64,000 nucleotides of DNA from Armatimonas rosea (lineage in GTDB: Bacteria > Armatimonadota > Armatimonadia > Armatimonadales > Armatimonadaceae): the NCBI RefSeq assembly GCF_014202505.1, contig NZ_JACHGW010000004.1:310001-374000 (forward strand), in the 5' to 3' direction. Each line of letters starts with the position of its first letter. The stretch's first letter is position 1. The translations under genes were made by a program, and so were the position numbers. The notes beneath the pieces are model-generated. The model worked only from the letters and a program-made list of their open reading frames with translations, was not told the DNA's origin and ran no database searches. Positions 60,722 to 64,000 of the stretch are shown here, piece after piece.

Positions 60722-61277
60722 GCAAACACCCGACGAGCTCTTTGAGACACAGTTTCTTCCCCACCTGGATGCGCTCTACCGTGCGGCTCTCTCCATGACG
60801 CGCAACCCACAGGATGCCGACGATCTGGTGCAAGACACCTTCCTGCGCGCCTTCCAGTTTATTGACAAATTTCAAGTGGGAACCAATGCGCGGGCATGGC
60901 TGTTTCGCATACTAACCAACCTGTTTATCAATCGCTACCGCCGCGCCAAGCGGGAGCCGGAGAAGACATCCTACGATGAGATGGAGGATTTTTTCCTCTA
61001 CAATCGGCTTCAAGATGCCTATGTATCGGGTAAGTCCGACACTCCGGAGGCAGCGGTGCTCAACAAGGTACAGGCTGAGGCGATTCACGAAGCGATCGGA
61101 AATCTTCCCGATGAGTACCGGGAGACCGTGATCTTGGCGGATGTGAATGAGCTCTCGTATCTGGAGATCAGTGAGATTCTGGAGGTCCCCATTGGGACGG
61201 TACGCTCCCGGCTCTCTCGTGGGCGGCGGCTGGTGCAGCGCGCCCTGTGGGCCTTTACAGAAGAAAACCCACGCTAG
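60714..61277 (+). CDS. ECF sigma factor, SigR-like
   Basis: 187 residues with region 2 (DADDLVQDTFLRAFQFIDKF, ARAWLFRILTNLFINRYRR) and region 4 (LSYLEISEILEVPIGTVRSR), close in pattern to SigR/SigH thiol-stress sigmas. The next gene is an RsrA-like zinc anti-sigma factor, which supports this. The start is TTG with AGGTG 6 bases upstream, inside the end of mtnP. A GTG at 60705 is the alternative. Confidence 0.9.
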   Translation: MAKQTPDELFETQFLPHLDALYRAALSMTRNPQDADDLVQDTFLRAFQFIDKFQVGTNARAWLFRILTNLFINRYRRAKREPEKTSYDEMEDFFLYNRLQDAYVSGKSDTPEAAVLNKVQAEAIHEAIGNLPDEYRETVILADVNELSYLEISEILEVPIGTVRSRLSRGRRLVQRALWAFTEENPR

Positions 61278-61290
61278 GAATAAGGAAACT

Positions 61291-61551
61291 ATGAAGACGA
61301 CTCCGGTCGAGTCTTTGGAATACAATCAGTGTGAAGAGGCAGTCAAGCGGCTCAACGATTTTTTGAGCAGAGAGCTCGCTCCCGACGAAGAGGTGCAGGT
61401 TCAGCGGCACCTCCAGGAGTGCAATGGCTGCTTTGAGAAGTTTCACTTTGAAGAGACGCTGCTGCGTCGGCTTCGGGACGCGGTTGGGCAGGTGCAGGCC
61501 CCGGATGGGCTACGCCAGCGCATCCTAGGCCTGCTCCACAAGAACCACTAA
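61291..61551 (+). CDS. RsrA-like zinc anti-sigma factor
   Basis: 86 residues with the ZAS pattern: an early Cys (YNQCEEAVKRLNDFL) and HLQECNGCFEKF, giving H-x3-C-x2-C. RsrA uses these residues to hold zinc and frees its sigma factor when they are oxidised to a disulfide. AAGGAA precedes the ATG, 13 bases after the sigma stop. The 3' end overlaps the cupin gene by 4 bp. Confidence 0.9.
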   Translation: MKTTPVESLEYNQCEEAVKRLNDFLSRELAPDEEVQVQRHLQECNGCFEKFHFEETLLRRLRDAVGQVQAPDGLRQRILGLLHKNH

Positions 61552-61928
61552 GGCGCGCTCGTCCCCTCACGCCCATAGGCATCCTGTAGCCGCACCACAT
61601 CGTCGAGCTGGGGGGTGGAGACCTCCAGCACATCGGAGTCCTCGATCGCCTCGATCGTGTGAATCTCCAGCGGACGGTTGCGCCACTGGTGCCCCTCCCC
61701 GATCTCGGTGATGGTGAGGGTATCGACGGTCGCGCCCTTGGTGAGCTTCATGCGCCCTTTTAGCAAGTAGCTTGTCTCGTCCTTGTGGTTGTGGTACTGC
61801 AGGCTGAGCTTCTGCCCGGCATTGACATGAATGATCTTGCCGACATAGATATCCGTCCAGGCATACCAGATCTCGTAGCCCCAGGGTTTCTCGACCTTCA
61901 CGGGGAGGTCTTCAGGTTTAATGTCCAT
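61548..61928 (-). CDS. Cupin protein, mannose-6-phosphate isomerase type II-like
   Basis: 126 residues, a single cupin domain (EKPWGYEIWYAWTDIYVGKI, LQYHNHKDETSYLLKGRM, HTIEAIEDSDVLEVSTPQ) with the usual metal-binding histidines (HNHKDE and later H). It resembles the isolated isomerase domain of type II PMI or sugar-binding cupins. TACAAT (61936-61941, - strand) ends 7 bases before the ATG. Confidence 0.88.
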   Translation of the reverse strand: MDIKPEDLPVKVEKPWGYEIWYAWTDIYVGKIIHVNAGQKLSLQYHNHKDETSYLLKGRMKLTKGATVDTLTITEIGEGHQWRNRPLEIHTIEAIEDSDVLEVSTPQLDDVVRLQDAYGREGTSAP

Positions 61929-61933
61929 ACTCG

Positions 61934-62761
61934 CTATTGTACGGCACGCCTTCGGGTCTTTCCTATTCCGGCAGCCCCCGCCGCGATCAGCATCGCCCCT
62001 CCCACCCCTAAGAGAATCGCGGGAAGGTCGCTCTTGCGCTCTAGGATCACGTCTTTGTTCTCGTGGGGTCCTCGCAGCTGAATCCGCCAGAGGGGCTCGT
62101 CGAGCACGATCCCAAGCGCACGCTCCAGCGCGACTCCCTCACTCGTACGCCCCTCACTGCGCGCCCCGTGTGCGCCCATTCCCTGGGAGTAGAGCGCGTG
62201 GTCGAAGTGCTCTTCACGGTGCACCTGGCCATCGTGGATATGGATGGTCGGGTAGAAGAGCTTGTCGGGCCAGCGGGTGGGAAACTCAAAGGCGATCGGG
62301 TGCGGCGTGCCCCCCAGCTTGGCGAGCTGAAAGACCGCAAACCCGTAGTCGTGGCACTGGGGAAACTGCGCCCAGACACTCTTGGGCAGCGTGAAGCGTG
62401 GATCGAGCCGGTCGAAGTCCGCCAGGCTCGGTACAAAGCTCGCCACAAAGTCCCCGACCTCATGGACAGCCAAGGCACTCTTGACTTCTGCCTCTTGTAC
62501 CTTGCTACAGCCAATCGAGAAGGTTTGGGGGGTGGGGAACCGTGCGGACAGGTGGGTGAAGAACTCGGGATAGCCCTTCAGGTCCAGCCAGCGGATACTC
62601 TCCTCCCGCGCGGGCAAGGCCACGGGTAGCGGCAGGATCATCGCGGTCGGCTGGGCGGCCTGGTAGCGCATCTGATAGACCAGAAACTGGGTGCCGTGCC
62701 CCGAGAGGCGGGCAAAGAGATTGGTGTCAAAAACCTCGACATCTCCCACAAAACAACACAT
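61934..62761 (-). CDS. Hypothetical protein with C-terminal membrane anchor
   Basis: 275 residues. It opens MCCFVGDVEVFDTNLFARLS and contains FLVYQMRYQAAQPTAMILPL, FPQCHDYGFAVFQL and HIHDGQVHREEHFDHALY, giving a beta-rich domain with several histidines. One membrane helix lies near the C-terminus (LLGVGGAMLIAAGAAGIG) with a basic tail. Similar proteins starting MCCF occur in planctomycete-like genomes. The function is unknown. Confidence 0.7.
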   Translation of the reverse strand: MCCFVGDVEVFDTNLFARLSGHGTQFLVYQMRYQAAQPTAMILPLPVALPAREESIRWLDLKGYPEFFTHLSARFPTPQTFSIGCSKVQEAEVKSALAVHEVGDFVASFVPSLADFDRLDPRFTLPKSVWAQFPQCHDYGFAVFQLAKLGGTPHPIAFEFPTRWPDKLFYPTIHIHDGQVHREEHFDHALYSQGMGAHGARSEGRTSEGVALERALGIVLDEPLWRIQLRGPHENKDVILERKSDLPAILLGVGGAMLIAAGAAGIGKTRRRAVQ

Positions 62762-62824
62762 CGTCGTTGCTCCTGAGCGTTATTCTTGGCAGGAAGCACT
62801 GCCCCCGAGACCGAACCTGGGGCC

Positions 62825-63565
62825 ATGCACCTAGATCGCATCCTATCATTGGGGCCGCTTGCCTTCCAAGGAGAGAACGCACGCGTGAGCCGTGTGGTTA
62901 CGGCAGGCGGTGAGATTTGGATTCTCAAGGCGGGAGGCACGGTGCGCGAGGGCGAGGTTGTCGCGGCACTGGCAGCCCACCAGCCGTTGGTTCCGGCGTT
63001 TTTTGGGGAGAGCGCCCAGGGCCTTCTCTTCTCGGAGCTGCCCGGCCAAAATCTGGCAGAGGTGTTCGCGCAGCCGTCGCGGCACCACGCACGGCTCGCC
63101 CACGCGCTAGGCGAGGCACTGCGACAGATCCACGCCTGGGAGCCGCCCCTCGAAAAGCAAACGACCTCCTGGCGGGAAGCGGCTCTGGCACGGGTGCGGG
63201 CGACCGCACTGGCCCACGCGGGCGAGCGCATCGCCTACAACTTCTCGCCGTTTTCCGGGCACGAGTATGGGGCACTGGCGGCGTGGGTTGAGGCCGAGAG
63301 CGCCAAGACTCCCCCCGCGCTTGCTTTTTGTCACGGCGATGCCTGCTTGCCCAATTTCCTCACCGACGGAGGTACTATCACAGGGATCGTGGACTGGGGC
63401 GACGGCGGCTGGGCCGACCCGCGCTTTGACCTCGCCACCGCCCTCTGGAGCCTGCGCCGCAACGGTGCCCCCGAGTGCCAGGATGATTTCTTGGTAGGCT
63501 ACGGCTGGGAGGGGGGCACGGAGAGCCTGGCGCTCTTTGAGGCCGTCTACACGCTTTGGGAGTAA
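62825..63565 (+). CDS. Aminoglycoside-phosphotransferase-fold kinase (APH family)
   Basis: 246 residues with the APH catalytic core: FCHGDACLPNFLTDGG (catalytic Asp and metal-binding Asn), GIVDWGDGGWADPRFDLA (metal Asp in place of DFG). The N-lobe is short (ILKAGGTVREGEVVAAL with the ATP-binding Lys). The substrate could be a sugar, choline-like molecule or drug; resistance cannot be assumed. A TTG at 62786 would add 13 residues. It is followed 6 bases later by the dioxygenase gene. Confidence 0.85.
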   Translation: MHLDRILSLGPLAFQGENARVSRVVTAGGEIWILKAGGTVREGEVVAALAAHQPLVPAFFGESAQGLLFSELPGQNLAEVFAQPSRHHARLAHALGEALRQIHAWEPPLEKQTTSWREAALARVRATALAHAGERIAYNFSPFSGHEYGALAAWVEAESAKTPPALAFCHGDACLPNFLTDGGTITGIVDWGDGGWADPRFDLATALWSLRRNGAPECQDDFLVGYGWEGGTESLALFEAVYTLWE

Positions 63566-63571
63566 GAGACA

Positions 63572-64000
63572 ATGAGCTGGATCGACCGAGAGTTTTTTGA
63601 CACCCATGGCTATGTTGTCGCCAAGGGTGTCGTCCCCAAGCCCCTCTGCGCTGCGGTGATCGCGGCGGAGTACGACTTTCTGGGCTTCGATCCCGCCAAC
63701 CCCGCCGGCTGGTACCAGGAGCCGCTCAAGCGCGGCGGGATGCTGGAGCTCTACCAGCATCAGGCGCTCTGGGACACGCGCCAGCACCCCAGTGTCCATG
63801 CAGTCTTTACCGAGCTCTACGGCACCGAGCGGCTCTGGGTGAGTATCGACCGGGTGAACTTCAACCCGCCGGTTCATCCGCAGTTCCCCGAGTACGACCA
63901 CCCCGGCATGATCCACTGGGATATCGACCCCATGCAGGCGCACACCACTCCCCTACGGGTCCAGGGCGTGCTCTACCTCTCAGACACCCCGGTCGAGCGC
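63572..64000 (+). CDS. Phytanoyl-CoA dioxygenase-like Fe(II)/2-oxoglutarate enzyme (3' truncated by window)
   Basis: The first 143 codons of a PhyH-type oxygenase. FFDTHGYVVAKGVV at the start and MIHWDIDPMQ, giving the iron-binding H-x-D, are typical; the distal His lies beyond the window. These enzymes hydroxylate lipids or small metabolites. It starts 6 bases after the kinase stop, so both probably act in one pathway. Confidence 0.88.
   Translation, partial: MSWIDREFFDTHGYVVAKGVVPKPLCAAVIAAEYDFLGFDPANPAGWYQEPLKRGGMLELYQHQALWDTRQHPSVHAVFTELYGTERLWVSIDRVNFNPPVHPQFPEYDHPGMIHWDIDPMQAHTTPLRVQGVLYLSDTPVER

Noticed and set aside
62825..63565. Antibiotic-resistance kinase
   Set aside because: The APH fold alone does not indicate resistance; many members act on cellular metabolites, and the neighbour is a PhyH-type oxygenase.

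Overview
This is a GC-rich bacterial chromosome segment with about 69 protein-coding genes or gene remnants and one tRNA gene. I see no prophage, transposase or CRISPR array. Gene content points to a free-living, glycan-using, probably diderm bacterium. It has GH4, GH109 and L-fucose isomerase, many beta-propeller and FKBP proteins, a DUF1501 protein, and several ECF sigma factors with their anti-sigma factors. The mix fits Armatimonadota best, but that placement is an inference and not proven here.

Layout. 1-2.9 kb: end of an unknown gene, an ECF sigma/anti-sigma pair and the first two copies of a palindromic intergenic repeat. 3-10 kb: comM, a GH4 glycosidase, a decaying RusA-like/REase-like pair behind an ankyrin gene, and fucI. 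10-18.5 kb: small genes, a HEAT-repeat protein, a membrane C39-type peptidase, the DUF58-transglutaminase pair, holA and a PAP2 phosphatase. 18.5-23.3 kb: tRNA-Ser, a PIG-L deacetylase, oppD/oppF-type ATPases, and infC with an AUA start. 23.3-29.4 kb: an ankyrin protein and a PQQ-type propeller sharing one tiny promoter, ispD with PIN-TRAM, a lone atpC and a glycosyltransferase. 29.4-33.7 kb: four FKBP-type genes in a row, then a two-lobed aspartic protease. 33.6-40.2 kb: a two-component system, trxA, an Xaa-Pro peptidase, GH109 and lysS. 40.4-51 kb: sugar dehydrogenase-like, ABC-2 permease, oligopeptidase B, a four-gene SUKH-type operon, a secreted low-complexity protein and DUF1501. 50.8-56.8 kb: tilS, a second ECF pair, DUF4446, ParB with a zinc-ribbon tail, and small envelope proteins. 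56.9-64 kb: an M43-type metalloprotease, a Wzm/Wzt exporter, mtnP, a SigR/RsrA-like pair, a cupin, a kinase and a truncated dioxygenase.

Two genome-wide habits stand out. First, at least 15 genes carry a -10 hexamer (most often TACAAT, preceded by GG) ending only 5-7 bases before the start codon, which predicts leaderless mRNAs. I used this to choose several starts. Second, five convergent gene pairs overlap by exactly 4 bp, four of them sharing CTAG as both stop codons. The best leads are the leaderless promoters (including one TATA core serving two divergent genes), infC starting at AUA, a leader ORF with a duplicated ribosome site, and the broken RusA/REase pair.
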